Assembly: GCF_921293095.1 (NCBI RefSeq)
Contig: NC_060259.1
Location: forward strand, 75,636,120-75,700,119
Direction of reading: 5' to 3'
Length of the DNA stretch: 64,000 nt
Source: Ischnura elegans
Lineage: Eukaryota > Arthropoda > Insecta > Odonata > Coenagrionidae
Position 1 is the first letter of the stretch; every line of letters starts with the position of its first letter. Shown one piece after another: positions 32,209 through 44,205 of the stretch. Both the position numbers and the translations under genes were made by a program. The notes under the pieces are model-generated. The model saw nothing but the letters and a program-made list of their open reading frames with translations, was not told where the DNA came from and ran no database searches.

Positions 32209-34207
32209 GGCTGCTATTCTGGATGGAATAGCATTATGCTATTCTCCGATATTGCAACCGATGTTGCTATAATATAGCGTATTGCAACGCCTATGCTATT
32301 TGGTATTCAGAACGGTTGCAATTCGTGTTTTTACTACACCGGAAGACGTAATTCTCAGAATAGCATAGGCCCGTAGCAATTCACTATTCTGAACGGCGAA
32401 TTGCAACCGGTAGGCTTGCTATAATATTACGCGGTCTTCGAGGCCGAGCTATTCGGTATTGCAACCCTGAAAACGTGCGCATTGCGATGTCGAAGTGTTT
32501 TTCTGAGGTTGAAGTAACATAATCAAGCATTGAAAAATGGAATAATAGCCAAAAATAAAATGATATCTGCTTTATTTTAATTAAATAATGGTAGCATAAG
32601 TGATGAATATTTAACTAGTTAAGTGAATTGGGTAGAAATTAACATTCGCGCTTAATATATGGAAGCACCAGCTTGCTTCATCGACAGTACGAAAACAATA
32701 ACATTAATGCAAAGAATTACTACGATTAGCCCAAATTTTCCGTGTTTTATTCATAATTACAACTCATAATTTTATTTCATCACTTGACTTGCTACTAAAA
32801 ATATCCTCAATGTAGGCTATCAGGTCGATTCTTGAAAATTTTCAAGCTTGTGTTAACACACTAACTCGCCAAATATAATAATAGTTAAATAGCTTTCAAT
32901 GAAAACCATATATTACCATAATAATACCATATACTTTGATCAGCCGTTCATTTCCTCAATTGGACAGTATATACAAATACATGCAACGAGTCGAAATTAT
33001 TTTCCCCACTATTCGCTACCTTCTACAATTAAAACTTAAAATTTACAAACTTATAACACGGGCAGTCGACTTGAATTACTTGCTTGAAAACAAAGGATTT
33101 CTCCGATCACCAATAAAGTTTCCGAACAAATATGATTCGCCACAAACGTTTAATGGAATATCCATGTATACATCATTAATGCAATATATATCATGTGGAA
33201 TTCAATACAAATTGTTTCCTCTATAGGCAAGTAAGTTATTCACACAATTAAGTTTCAGTATATCGGCACAGTTCAGGGTCTATCAAAAATTTCAGTGAGC
33301 ATATTAAAATCAGCTGATACGAAAACAATAATGAGTGACACAACAGCACTTTCCACACGATTCACTTTTTCACAGTTGTTCCATCCATCCTCAAATTCAC
33401 CATCACATCCCTCTGCTTTTTCCAAATCTGCAGCTGAAATATTGATACTATTCCATCATATTACATGAAAGCACAGCGGTGACGTTGCCACCTACTTCAT
33501 TTCCTAAACAGAGAATGAATTGAAATTAGGGAGTCATATAATATAAAGCTAGTATTAGAAACGAAAGCTTCTAGTTCATACAGTAAAGCTATATCGTCAC
33601 GATCAAAGCAATAAAAGTTGGTACATATTTATTTTGACATGCAACGAACAGACAGACTTCGAAGCCTAAGACAATTACGAAGAAAATCAAGCATATTTAG
33701 GTTTCAATGATTATTTCGCATAACATATATCTCACGATAAAGGACCGATCGGATATAGGTAAATGATTCAATATTTATGCCCGATAAATCATCATTATAA
33801 CAGTAAAATTATGACCTAACCCACCTGTCTGAAGCCATTGTGATATTATCAAAACAACAACAATCAGCTGATTTCCTAAACGAGATTTTCAAAGCGTATT
33901 ATATAAATCCACGGTTTAATATAATTTTTAAATGCAAATGAAGCAATTATTTGTAATTGCAAGTCAATATTCCATAAAATACAGAAAAATATATAAAATA
34001 TCTTCTCCCTCATTGGTTGCGCAAACTGTTCAGAAAGTTTTTCATACGGGAAGGGGCGGAGCTTCCAAATAGCTCGCGCAAGAAATAGCATGCTGCTATT
34101 CCGAACAAAATTATTACTACGCTTCATTCTGAATACGGGGTCGTTGCAATAATGACCCGCAGAATAGCATATGCTATTTTTTGCAACGCTTATCCAGAAT
34201 AGCAGCC
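32209..34207. mobile_element. 2-kb TIR element with CTA flanks (PIF/Harbinger-like)
   Basis: Ends GGCTGCTATTCTGGAT (32209) and ATCCAGAATAGCAGCC (ending 34207) are perfect inverted repeats flanked by CTA at 32206-32208 and 34208-34210. Subterminal regions at both ends are crowded with GAATAGCA, TGCTATT and TTGCAAT words in both orientations. Frames inside (32936-33226 +; 33876-34127 -, with RPFPYEKLSEQFAQPMREK) are short and have no recognised transposase motif, so it is probably non-autonomous. Confidence 0.7.
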
Positions 34208-34210
34208 CTA

Positions 34211-34250
34211 GAAGATGGTATGGTATTTGGAGGAGGCGACCGACTTAGGT
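34211..34250 (-). mobile_element. SINE S, 3' end (left piece of a split copy)
   Basis: ATGGTATGGTATTTGGAGGA then GGCGACCGAC match the complement of the 3' end of the full SINE at 59733-60038. The rest of this copy is at 35587-35870; two DNA elements lie between them. Confidence 0.7.
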
Positions 34251-34542
34251 CAGGGGTCTCCAATTTACAAGGCCAAGAGGGCCACATTCCAAGTTCCAAA
34301 TCGCCCTGCGGGCCGGATAGCAAATTTGCCGATGACTGAAGTATTCGATACCAACGTTTACTGAAGTATCCGGTGGCATATTTCTTATTTACGAACAGTT
34401 GAAGGCGACTTTGATGTGTAGTACAGCGCTGCAATGCTCCTAGCGGCGTCTCACAGAGTTAAACGAGCGAGAATCGCGCTACTTGAAACAAGTGCGTGGG
34501 CCGGATGAAAGCCCTACGCGGGCCATATTTTGGAGACCCCTG
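34251..34542. mobile_element. hAT-type MITE
   Basis: Perfect inverted ends CAGGGGTCTCCAA (34251) and TTGGAGACCCCTG (ending 34542; one base spacing difference), typical of hAT elements with CAGGGG termini. Internal inverted GGGCCGGAT and CCGGCCC-like words. The 8-bp flanks are not a clear duplicate. Confidence 0.65.
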
Positions 34543-34544
34543 GC

Positions 34545-35586
34545 TAATGCCTTGTCTACACTACACACTTAACTTAAGTGACTTCACTTAAATATAATCT
34601 TAAATGTGGTGCTGTAGCTACACTTGAGCTTTAAGTCGACTTCAGCACCGTGATTGTCTATATCGGGAAACAGTTATGTTGACAGATGAAGGTCTAGGAG
34701 AGCAATTAGTGATTCTTTGATCCAAAGCGACTGTTATTTGAAATAAACTTCCAAACTCCGTGAATTAACCATTTTGGATTCAGAAGGTTAAAAGGAAAGA
34801 CCGATTTCAGTTCCTGAGGGAACGCTATATGGCGAGAGGTGATGGAGCCAGAGGAATTTAGAATTACTAAGCATGACTTCGTGGAATGACATATTCATAA
34901 CGTAAACAAAAACACTTATTGCTAGTCAAATTCCACTGCTTTATTAAAACCATTGATGTTAAATTCAACCATTAATTCCTCCCACGTCCAATGAAATCGC
35001 CACATCTTATCTCCCTCGGCATCCCTAGGACTAACATTAATGCAATAGTTTCAATAACAGTGTGTGGGAAGTTACCGAGTGCATTCGTTTACGTTATTTT
35101 CGATTATGACACCATGGAAAATAAACTGTTTTACCGGATCCTCTGCCGTCGTCTCATTGTCAGTCTTAAAATTCCTTAAAACGTTTCTAAGTTTTATAAA
35201 TCGAGTTTCACCGTGAGCAACAGGCATAGCAATTAGTTTTCACGGAAATAAAACCAACAATAAGATGAGAAACACTACAAAATAAATTCGTCGAATTAAT
35301 ATCCCCAACACTAGAAATTAACTAACGAAATAGAACGCTCAGTAACTACATCAGACAATACAGCACAACTTAGAACATAATCAACGGGATGATGTGAGAT
35401 TGTGCCATTTACAACACATGAAGAGCTTCAACCGTGCGGAAACAGTTGCCTACGCAATTTAAGTTGGGTTCTAAGATGACTTAAGTGGAGGTGTACTTAA
35501 ATGAAGCTGGTGACACCTACACTACCAACTTAAATACAGAGCCAACTTAAGTAGTCACTTAAGTTACTAGTGTAGACCCGGCATTA
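34545..35586. mobile_element. TIR element with CTTAAGT-rich ends
   Basis: Ends TAATGCCTTGTCTACACTA and the complement of TAATGCCGGGTCTACACTA are inverted; beyond them both ends are rich in ACTTAAGTGACT words. About 1.04 kb, no recognisable transposase. Together with the adjacent hAT MITE it splits SINE S. The octamer TTAGGTCA occurs at 34245 and 35584 on either side of the pair. Confidence 0.65.
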
Positions 35587-35870
35587 GGTCATTTGCGCCA
35601 CGAGGGAAGGGTATGGAAAGAAGGGTATGGAAGGAAGGGTGGAGAGAAACCCGGCGTCGGCATTAGCCTACTCTTAACGACAGGCGCCAAGGGGACCACG
35701 GCTTAACGTCCCATCCGACGGACGGAGTGTTGCGCTTGAAATGTCCTCCACACAACATTCAACCAGGGATCGGGCAGTCTCTGAAAATTCTCTGTCACCT
35801 CCGGAATTTGAACCCGAATCCACTGAGTGTGAAGCCAACACTCTAGCCACCACACCAACCCGATCCCCGA
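35587..35870 (-). mobile_element. SINE S, 5' part (right piece of a split copy)
   Basis: The minus strand reads GGGATCGGGTTGGTGTGGTG, GCTAGAGTGTTGGC, GGATTCGGGTTCAAATTCC (B box), then GGAGGACATTTCAAGCGCAA, CCGTCCGTCGGATGGGACG and CCGACGCCGGGTTTCTCTCC. Matches the full copy at 59733-60038. Confidence 0.85.
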
Positions 35871-36036
35871 CATGGACGAATGGCAGAATATCCCTCACAT
35901 TGTATCATTCCTGTCGGACCAAAAAGCATAGTGAAATTATTAGCCTGCGCCTGGGATCAGAAGGGACTAACTGACTGAGAACGTTATCAATGGCCAGAAA
36001 AAATTGAATTTGAAGTCATTGCCGTAATTACCGTTC

Positions 36037-36300
36037 ATGTCACTGGTCAACTATCCTAAGATTGGTTTGACGCAGCTCTCCACTCAATTCTCCTATCAGC
36101 ACCTTTTCACACTTACATATTTCTTCTCTTTTTTTAATATTTCTTTACATGTTTCATGTATTTCAATCGAGGTCTTCGTATTCCGTTCTTGCCTTTTTAT
36201 TGTCCCTCGACGATCGTCTTCATCAAGCCATCATGTCTAAAGACATGGCCTATAAGATTGTTTCACCATATTATTAAGGACTTCTCAGATGGGGACCCAA
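36037..36300 (-). mobile_element. RTE-like 3' end
   Basis: Minus-strand equivalents of CHVFRHDGLMKTIVEGQ, TRIRRPRLKYMKHVK and WRAASNQS precede the 3' end at about 36037. A stop and frameshifts disrupt it. Same family as 2984-3700. Confidence 0.75.
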
Positions 36301-36349
36301 CGGTGCAGACGCAAGAGTAAGAAAAGTAGCAAGACAAAGGTGTGCACTT

Positions 36350-36529
36350 TCCCACAAAATAAAAATACTTCGTTATATTCCACACTTTCTTTTAAATGTT
36401 ACCGGGCACCCGGGTGCAGAAAACTGGGTCGTACTATTTAAAATATAGTGTGGAATAAAACACAATATTTTTATCTTATGATGAAGCAATTCCACAAAGT
36501 AACACCGAAGACCGTGTATTACATTAAAA
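36350..36529. mobile_element. Probable hammerhead-type inverted-repeat insertion, copy 4 (decayed)
   Basis: A ~180-bp insertion between GTGTGCACTT repeats (36340-36349, 36530-36539). Imperfect inverted arms lie at 36352-36384 and 36448-36480 (ATATTCCACAC against GTGTGGAATA). Between them GCACCCGGGTGC (stem II-like), GAAA, CTGGGTC and GTAC stand in the same order as in the other copies, but no CTGANGA core is preserved. Confidence 0.45.
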
Positions 36530-36663
36530 GTGTGCACTTCCCCCTCAATTTTTAATTTTTGCATAGAAAAAGCCAGAGAAACCTTCGGGCGTCAATATCC
36601 TCGGAGAAAAATTAGTATGCTGCGATTTGCCCTCTAGTTTGGCGAGACAAAATAGTAAGTTCA

Positions 36664-37475
36664 AGGGGACTGCATAGAGGAGGCCCAATTCCATCCCGTA
36701 GAAGGCTTATTTCTGATGCCACTTCGGCCGCATTTTAATTTGTTTTCAAAAATGTCCGCGGCGCGGAGATGAGTGCTCCACCGATGAGGGATCCACTTTT
36801 TTTCAATATTTTGTAGTATAATGTTTGCCATTGCGAGGAATAGCATTGAAAAATTATTAATTTCTACATCTACACAATACCCCGCAAGCCACCTAAAGGC
36901 GTGTGGCAGGGGGTGTTAGGGCACCAGCCGTTTAAAGCTAAAAAAAATGAAGTGCTCTAACGAAGTTGGGACTAGCGTTTATTAAAGTCCTTTATGGTTC
37001 GGGGGAAAAACGAATTCCCATATCTATCCGTTCGGCAAAACATCTCTCTTAATTTATCGCTTCTATCGGACCTGGAAATATAGTGTGGCTCCAATATTAT
37101 GTTCTCTGTGTCGCTCTTAAAGATTCTCAATTGTTCAAGCAATCTAAGCCTAGCGCGCAGCCTCCGAGTCGCCAGCGGCTCCCAGCCTAATTCGCTTAAC
37201 ATCTGGATAACACTATCTGTACGCCCGTAGCAGTGTTTGACGAAACGCGCAGCCTTCCTTTGTATTTTATTCATTTCGCGGATAATTTAGAAATGACAAC
37301 ATCATGAATGTAAATTTTGGTTGACACCCCCTGATTATACCATATTTCCCCGTGAAACTCGGATCAATTTGTCCGTCAGCGAATACACGAGTGGCGACTT
37401 TTGTAAACCCATTTAAATGTGTGGTGGGTGACAACACATTTAGAGGCCGACTTGAGGATCCTCTTTTGCAATAGT
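36664..37475 (+). repeat. Dispersed repeat C, copy 2 (split by CR1-like insertion)
   Basis: 36664-36857 matches 9268-9455 (GGGACTGCATAGAGGAGGCC, CACTTCGGCCGCATTTTAAT, TTGCGAGGAATAGCATTG). 37281-37475 matches 9935-10127 (AATGACAACATCATGAATGT, CTCGGATCAATTTGTCCGTC, GAGGATCCTCTTTTGCAAT). The CR1-like fragment lies between. Confidence 0.85.
36862..37278 (-). mobile_element. CR1/Daphne-like non-LTR 3' end with intact RT C-terminal frame
   Basis: Minus-strand ORF 37274-36972 encodes NKIQRKAARFVKHCYGRTDS, ELGWEPLATRRLRARLRLL, then REMFCRTDRYGNSFFPRTIK, the conserved end of CR1-type RTs. The ~110-bp 3' UTR carries GGCTGGTGCCCTAACACCCC, CCACACGCCTTTAGGTGGCT and GCGGGGTATTGTGTAGATGT. It stops at VQRRAAR-like sequence (5'-truncated) and is inserted in repeat C. 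Lack of stops suggests one of the youngest copies here. Confidence 0.85.
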
Positions 37476-38319
37476 CGTGGCTAAGCTCGTTATTAAAGTA
37501 TTTAGGAACATATGGCGGTAATAATTCTGGGGTTTGAAAGTAAAATGAATAATTTAGAGGAAACGGCTGAAATAATTACCACTTGGTGGGCAAATTGTAT
37601 GTTCAAAAAGTGGCTCAAAAGGGTCGGAAACTGAATTATGACATGCAAGAACCCCCCACCATCACTGTAGAAGATGAAAATTTTAAATTCCTAGAGAGTT
37701 TTCTTTAGTGGCTCAAGCGATGCGATGAAATTAAAAGAGGGGAAAGTAACTCAAGACATGTGAGATGAGATATATAAACTGCACCGAAGTTACCTACCCT
37801 GACAGAATTGGTAAACTATTGTGCGGAGGAACTAAGACTAACATTTATACTACAAGGTTATTTATAAAAAGAAATCCTAGAAAATTCATTTGTTAAAAAT
37901 AGGCAGCTGTCATGATCCCAGTACCACATTTATGTCCGTCAAAAGTTCGAAATGGGAAAATATTAAAACTCTGTAGCATTATGAGAATTACAATAATACA
38001 TCAAACATCTGGCGATATCCCAGACCACTTTTTTATCTAGAGTTAGAATGAAATGATTTCCATTGCAATTAGAAGACCTAAGTGTGATTTCTGCAAAGAA
38101 ATATTGATAACGGGTAAGTTTTTACAAGACGGAGTTGCTTCAGAATTAATAAGAATATTATTTCGTAATGGACTACCACATCTACGGTCCGTTGTAGGGA
38201 GTGCTGCTACTCACAGCTACACAGCGGTGAAGCATCTAGTTGCTGGGAGGCAACTAAGAATTAAGGCAGGGGGGGTTTTAGGCGCAACTAATACTAAGGG
38301 GTGTGGGGGTATCGCATAC
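37476..38319. other. No gene recognised
   Basis: 38053-38331 is a 92-codon + frame without known domain whose end overlaps the G-rich repeat. Otherwise AT-rich unique sequence. Confidence 0.3.
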
Positions 38320-38327
38320 CCGCCAGG

Positions 38328-38543
38328 GTAAGCGGGATTTGCGGGGGCCCCCCTCCAGAAAAATGTTAAGACTAATGGTTCAAAATAGTGAGTTTTACGG
38401 CTTTCTGAGGGATATTTGATTAATCCTAACACTATTCTATAAGTAATACTAATCCAATTGCGTAAAATGGATCAAACTTAAATATTTCTCTGAGCTCTGG
38501 GGGGGGGGGTTTATCCCCCAAAAACCCCCTCGCTGCGCCACTG
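38328..38543 (-). mobile_element. G-rich hAT-like relic
   Basis: The right side on the minus strand begins CAGTGGCGCAGCGAGGGGGT, a typical hAT-like end followed by a G run. The left side (CAGGGTAAGCGGGATTTGCG with GGGGGCCCCCC) may be the other end. No clear duplication. Confidence 0.4.
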
Positions 38544-39023
38544 TCTAGCTGGACCGGTGTTTGAAGAGGATTTTTTTACATGTAGTAGATAAAAAATATG
38601 TGGCTTGAGCCATTACTATGGACAGCTTGATTGAATGCCATTTGGACATGAATTAGGGCGGGGCAGAGGGAACACATGACCCGGGCGGCAAATTTCAGGT
38701 AGCGGCAGAATTTGGTGAGAGAATTTCAAATTTTTACGTAATTGCAATTGAGATACAATGCAAACAAATTATTTGAATTAGTCATATATAAGTGTATTTT
38801 AGTGTATTTAAGAAATTTTTCTATTAAAGTGTAATATATGGATTTTAATGTATGTATAAGTGTATTAATATAAGTGCTATTAAAACTGCTCTTCATTCAT
38901 AAAACTTCTTAATAGCATGCATACTATATGTGATTTCAACTAAACTACTGCATCTAAAAAATATAACTGATAACTTCAGGCTTGACTCGGTGAAACCTCT
39001 CCACATTGGAAATAAAGGAGTAA

Positions 39024-39258
39024 AGGCCTGGTTACACGATACATTAACACGTACAATTTAATGTACGTTTGCGTGAATGATTTTGGTGGATCGGAACGGA
39101 ACATATACGACTGCATGAACTAAGTTAGAACAGGTTCAATTTTCTGTTCATGCATTCGCACAAGCTGGATGGTTACACGATGCATTTTGGCGTTTATTCT
39201 CGCGTTCGTACAGTTAGACATTAACCCGTACGTGTCAATGTATCATGTAACCAGGCCT
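39024..39258. mobile_element. PIF/Harbinger-like MITE D, copy 2
   Basis: Ends AGGCCTGGTTACACGATACA and the complement of AGGCCTGGTTACATGATACA, with TAA flanks at 39021-39023 and 39259-39261. The inverted similarity extends ~34 bp (through ACACGTAC). Internal GGTTACACGATGCATT repeats the terminal motif. Confidence 0.75.
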
Positions 39259-39261
39259 TAA

Positions 39262-40198
39262 AACTTTGTCAGGTTCACTATTATATTAATATGGGCACGA
39301 CCCGGGTTTCGTAACGTAATTAGGTTTTCAGGTGACTATTCATACATGTATCTTATATTTATGCACACATTTTGAATACAGAGAGTATGAGGGTTAAAGG
39401 TGAACCCTTCAGGGATACAACACACCGGGGCCGAGAACCAAGCCAGTGGCTTATACGCCCGATCACCCGGGGAGGGGCTGGAGAGGAAGGGAAAAGGATA
39501 GAGGCGCCGCCGCGATAGGAGCCCGTCGACGCCTCTGGGAAGAGATAGCTGCGTTAGGAATGGGACGGGGAAAAACACCTCAACGCTATAGAAGCGAAGA
39601 GGTCCCAACTAAATAGCGAAACCAGGCAAAGCCATTAATGTCCTAACGCTTTGGAGGATCATTCTATGAGGAAGAATGATCCACACGTCGTGTGATCGTT
39701 AGATAACATTTTGAATACAGTAAGGACATCTATCGGAAGGGAGTGGACTGGTTGAGTGGGCGGAGATGGGGGTTAAGCAGGGAATAGAGGGTGAGGAGGT
39801 ACGTGCAGTTTTTGTATCTTAATAAAAGTTATCTGCCAATGCAAGCGAAATGATAAGCAATTTGGATCTAAATTAATCGTTTAAGTACTTTCCATCTTCT
39901 TTTTAAAAGAGTTACTTTCAGTGTACTGTCAGGGTAAACTTTATACGAGTATATAGCCGGGAAGTAAATGGAATCCTGAAGCTAAGGAAAAGGAAAAATT
40001 ATAATTGCAATTTAAAAATGGGAATACATGGAGATGATGACCATCTGCTGGCCGTCATACAGAGCGTAACGTCGTAAATCCTGTACACAGGGCTGGGATC
40101 AATAAGTTGTATCCCAGGGCCTTCCCTAGTACGAAAACGTTTAGCTTTTTAGCTACCAGATACTCGTTGACAAGAGCTATCGCAATATTTAGAGTCCT
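39262..40198. other. No gene recognised
   Basis: 39336-39608 (minus, 90 codons) overlaps a GC-rich patch (39470-39560) but has no domain. The dyad GATCATTCTATGAGGAAGAATGATC at 39657-39681 is a small hairpin. Confidence 0.3.
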
Positions 40199-40202
40199 TT
40201 AA

Positions 40203-40424
40203 CCCATTATAACCCAATGTTGCTTCTAAGCAACATCAAAAATGTATAAATGATCTGATTTGTTCGGGAAATATCTAAACCACGCATTATTTTGTGGTGT
40301 TAATTGTAATGACTAATGATTTAGCTACCACGAAATTTATGATTGAGTGCAACATTTACAAGTTTTCATAATGAAAAATCTTTAAATTTGAATTCTCCCA
40401 AAAGTAGCTCTGGGTTAGAAAGTG
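40203..40424. mobile_element. TTAA-type MITE B, copy 2
   Basis: 222 bp between TTAA at 40199-40202 and 40425-40428; CCCATTATAACCC at the left, GGGTTAGAAAGTG at the right. Same internal landmarks as 11830-12051. Confidence 0.8.
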
Positions 40425-40460
40425 TTAACTATACTATCATAATTCTTAGCTTATTTATAT

Positions 40461-41093
40461 CCCAAGCAGCAGACGATATCCGTCTGATATCTAAATAAGG
40501 TTTATACATCCAAAACACTTTATTAATACAGGATGGATATTTTGACGTCACTTAGATATCATCCTATTTTTAACATCCACAACGACATGAAAACATATCG
40601 TTACACAGATAGTTTATTTGTGACTTCCACGGCGAGTTGTAAAAATAGCGTTATTTATCTATCCAAGTTGTAGTATCCGTGATATTCTTAAAGCCGGTGT
40701 CCCATGGTCCAATTTGTGCCCAACTTTTTCGGTAAAAACCTTTTTACAAAAATTGTATTCCAAACAGTATCCATAGGTGACATATGTGCAGTGTGGAATT
40801 GAAGAGCAAAAATGTTTTTGTACATGTATGGTGATAACCAAAAACCAAAATCAGCATACCCATTATGCACTCATTAGAAATCATGCATCATTGTGAAGAT
40901 ATCTATAAGGTGTTGTAATATGTACCACGATGTCCACTGTTGGACATCCCCGCAACGTTGTTTGGCGGTTCCTTTGGATGTTTGACAGATATCCATACAT
41001 ATTAATTGGATTAACATAGATATTGCACGAATGTCATATTTTAACGCCGGCAATGTTGTCTGGATGCTGTTGGGATGTTGATTTTTGCTTGGG
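40461..41093. mobile_element. Possible DNA element with ATCCCAAGCA ends
   Basis: ATCCCAAGCA near 40460 and TGCTTGGGAT near 41084-41093 are inverted. Several further ATCC/GGAT words (GATATCC, TGGATGTT) cluster toward both ends. No transposase and no clear target duplication. Confidence 0.4.
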
Positions 41094-42173
41094 ATTGAAC
41101 ATTCAATTTTAATATAAAATATCATCGGGCGTTCTTCATAACAATTATCCAACTTCAAGTGATCTTGGCCCCCTCCTTCAAAGATGAAAAATGTATATGC
41201 GCATCTGATGTGAACTCTAGATCGATAGTTCAATTTTAAAGCGAAAGAGTGATGTCAACTTGATGTACTTAAATACTTAATAACATTTTCTTGCTCAAAA
41301 ACTAGTTGTAAAAAAAATAAAATAACCAGTTGTAAAAAAGTCAACTGAAAGTATATACTCAAAAACTTTAGAAAATCTTTATTCTATGTGGTTTCAACAT
41401 TTTAATAATGATTTGACGAATTTTTGGTGATATGAGTTCATTTTTATAATTCAAAGAAAATAGTTAATGTTAAAATAAAATGAATATTGACTATTGAATG
41501 ATTAGTGAGGTATCAGTATCTAAGAATGACATTGAAGGAGCTCTTAAGGGTTATCTAAAGCCATTTAATGAAAAAATTGTAGAACTATTTTCCATATGGA
41601 TATTTTTTTAATTAATAAGAGCATAATAGAACGAATTTTCAAATGTCTGGTCATTGAATATTGTATTGTCATCAAAAGCAAATAATTGTGCGAAATTTAA
41701 AGTCAATCCGGCAATGGGAAGTGGGTAAAAAACCCATTACAAGATTCCATCGATGTAACAGGCAAACAGACGACGCAAGTGAATAAAAAGCGTACAATAA
41801 AAATGATCTGCCTCGGATAGGATTGGAACCCAGGTACGTAAAAGAACAGCTACGTACTACTAAATGAGTTTTGAAGGAATGAGCGATGACTTGTACAAAG
41901 ATATCAAACGAGAAAAACGCAAGCGTTTCTGCGCATTATCTTTGTCGGGAATGTGTTTCGGCCGGCCCACTTAACTATCAATCAATCCAAGAGTAGAAAG
42001 GAGTTGAAATGAAAATTACAGAGCATCAGACGTCTTGGAGTAGTTGACGGGAAGAAGAGCAATGGAGAGGTAAAATCCATCCACTGAAGACATCGTCTTC
42101 GCGGGATAAACAACAGGTGATCATCAGATGGATATAAACGTATTAAAAAGGTAATCGAAAAAGGATGAAAATT
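41094..42173. other. No gene recognised
   Basis: AT-rich. The minus-strand frame 41982-42221 (79 codons) overlaps the next palindrome and has no clear domain. Confidence 0.3.
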
Positions 42174-42334
42174 AAATTCCCTCTTGAGGCTTTCGCAGCA
42201 CTGAGTTGCAGTTCTCTCCATCGTTTTCGGGTTAGCTGCATCGAAGTTTTTTTTTTCAAGATTGGTGATGTATTGAACGTAATTTCGACGCAGCTAACCC
42301 GAAAACCATGGAGAGAAATTAAAATTAAAAACTA
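42174..42334. repeat. Inverted repeat, possible relative of the hammerhead insertions
   Basis: Arms TTCTCTCCATCGTTTTCGGG-TTAGCTGCATCGAA (from 42212) and its near complement (to ~42330) flank a poly-T loop. A ~35-base unpaired tail lies to the left, and AAAATTAAA occurs on both sides. Architecture resembles the 16.1- and 23.8-kb insertions, but I find no hammerhead core. Confidence 0.4.
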
Positions 42335-42900
42335 CAAAAACTCCTCCGGTGGGGTTGGTTCGTTAAAAGTTGAATAATATTTATCTATAAACCTAAGTAA
42401 ATGAGCTAAATTTGGTATAAAAGTATGAGGATGCTTCTAATGTGTAATGAATTTATTTTAATGCTTTCTTTTAACGCAATTGTAATAGCCTTCCATAGGC
42501 TATCGTGCGAATTTATTTTAAAATTAAATATTTTATATATTTCATAGAATAAATTTTCACTGTCATGTTAGGAGTTTCATACCCATATTGGGAAATAATA
42601 TCACCACACTATTTGTTATACATGGGGATCAGCGGGAATAGCTTTCCACCGAAAGTAGAAATTGATGCATATTAATACTCATAGGAAACATTCCGAAAGC
42701 CGAGTCAATGAACGCGTGGCAGATAGAGTCTTTAACTTTTGAAACACAAAAGAGAGCATAAATAAAATATTTAATGTACTTTTGTTACTATAACAAACGT
42801 TTGTAATGTCCTAGAATGTCTGAGGAAATAAACTTTCAACGTTTATTCAAGAAAATAACCATGGACTGGCCAGTAGCTTACCGTAAGGGATTCACTCATA
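42335..42900. other. AT-rich spacer
   Basis: No open frame or repeat recognised. Confidence 0.35.
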
Positions 42901-43540
42901 ATAGGGTAGTTTCTTTGATCAAAGAAAACAAAAGGCATTGATTGCAATTCGTTACCCACCATTAGTGTATTCATAACATACAAATTATTTGGTTTTAGAA
43001 ATCCCTGTTTAGACGAATGGCAATGGTCAATTTTTACCGCATTTGAAAATGGCCAGATTGGCGCCCATGCGATTCCACTACACGTGACGTCACAGGGACC
43101 TAATTTCTATACGAGTTGGAGTTTTAAATCGTCTGACATTACCAATGCATGCATGAGGCACAGAGCTCAGGGAAACATCACTTAATAATCACCTATTAAA
43201 ACTGCCTATGGTCGGAAAGTTTCCTTCGTTTGGTAAGGTATTAATAATCCTTATTTAAGCCAAATCCTACCTGCTAGCAGCCAGCATCGCAGCGGCGCAC
43301 AATATCCTCTCCCCAAGGTCACCTCAGACGGCGACAGCGGGAAACAGAATGACGTCACACGGGGGTTTCCCAGCATTCATACTTAGCCGTCGCGTTTTCG
43401 CGCACTTGAAATTTTTTCACTTTTCATTTTATCGCGAAAAATAGATATCGTCATTGAGAAATCTAAAAGCTTGAAATATATACTCCAGGAGTAATAATCT
43501 GTCGATTTAGGCAATAAAAAATAATAGGAAACCACCCTAT
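42901..43540 (+). mobile_element. MITE A, copy 4
   Basis: Ends ATAGGGTAGTTTCT and GGAAACCACCCTAT. Interior as in copy 1, with CACGTGACGTCAC at 43081-43093 and CGTCGCGTTTTCGCGCACTT near the right. Confidence 0.85.
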
Positions 43541-43559
43541 TTTACATAAAGTGTGGTGA

Positions 43560-43715
43560 TGATTCCAGGCAGGAAAAATCGTTTGCCTTGACCGGGATTC
43601 GAATCCAGATCTTACGAGTTGGCAATAGAAGTCCTACCACTTCACATACCAAGAAATATATTCCCCACACAGTGGATATTCGGGTTCGAATACTAGTCGA
43701 GGAAAATGATTTTCC
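43560..43715 (-). mobile_element. tRNA-like SINE fragment
   Basis: The minus strand contains GGATTCGAATCCCGG (B box) followed by TCAAGGCAAACGATTTTTCC. A second, inverted-looking motif (GGTTCGAATACTAG, then GAAAATGATTTTCC) lies at 43683-43715, so it may be an inverted pair like that at 18.3 kb. Confidence 0.5.
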
Positions 43716-43719
43716 TACT

Positions 43720-44205
43720 GTGGAATTTCCGCTTTTTCCTATATTTGCATGCTCGACAATCCACGACCTCAATTTTATTTTCCCTGTTGGAATTGAAAAG
43801 ACAGTGCCATTTTTGCATTTCATGGTCGTATATGGGATACTTTCTTCATGCTCAGAAGTAAAAAGGGTTTGCATGCTCAAGCATTTTTTAATTTAAAAAC
43901 AGCTCTTTCATTCCCTGTACACAGAACCACCAATAGAAGAAGAAAAAGTTAAAATAATTTAAAATCCGTTTTTGCGTCATTGATGGCACATAAAACTTTG
44001 ACCCAAAACTGGACAAATAAAATCTCTAAGACATACTACAAAATTATAAAATCTTTTCTGGCTCGCTTGCTTGCTTGCAAAACACAAATGGCAGTGTCCA
44101 CACTTTTTAAATTTTTCAAATTTACGATTGAATATGGTGGGGACAAAATCAATTTCTTACATTTAAATAGTTCAATTAATCTAAAAAGATCTATCTATAT
44201 ACAAG
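43720..44205. other. Unassigned
   Basis: Frames of 80-100 codons without motif; AT-rich. No termini found. Confidence 0.3.

Noticed and set aside
36972..37274. Host gene encoding a ~100-residue basic protein
   Set aside because: The protein is the standard C-terminus of a CR1-type RT and is followed by the family's 3' UTR.
42212..42330. Hammerhead ribozyme in the palindrome
   Set aside because: The arms lack a CTGANGA core; only the general architecture resembles the hammerhead insertions.
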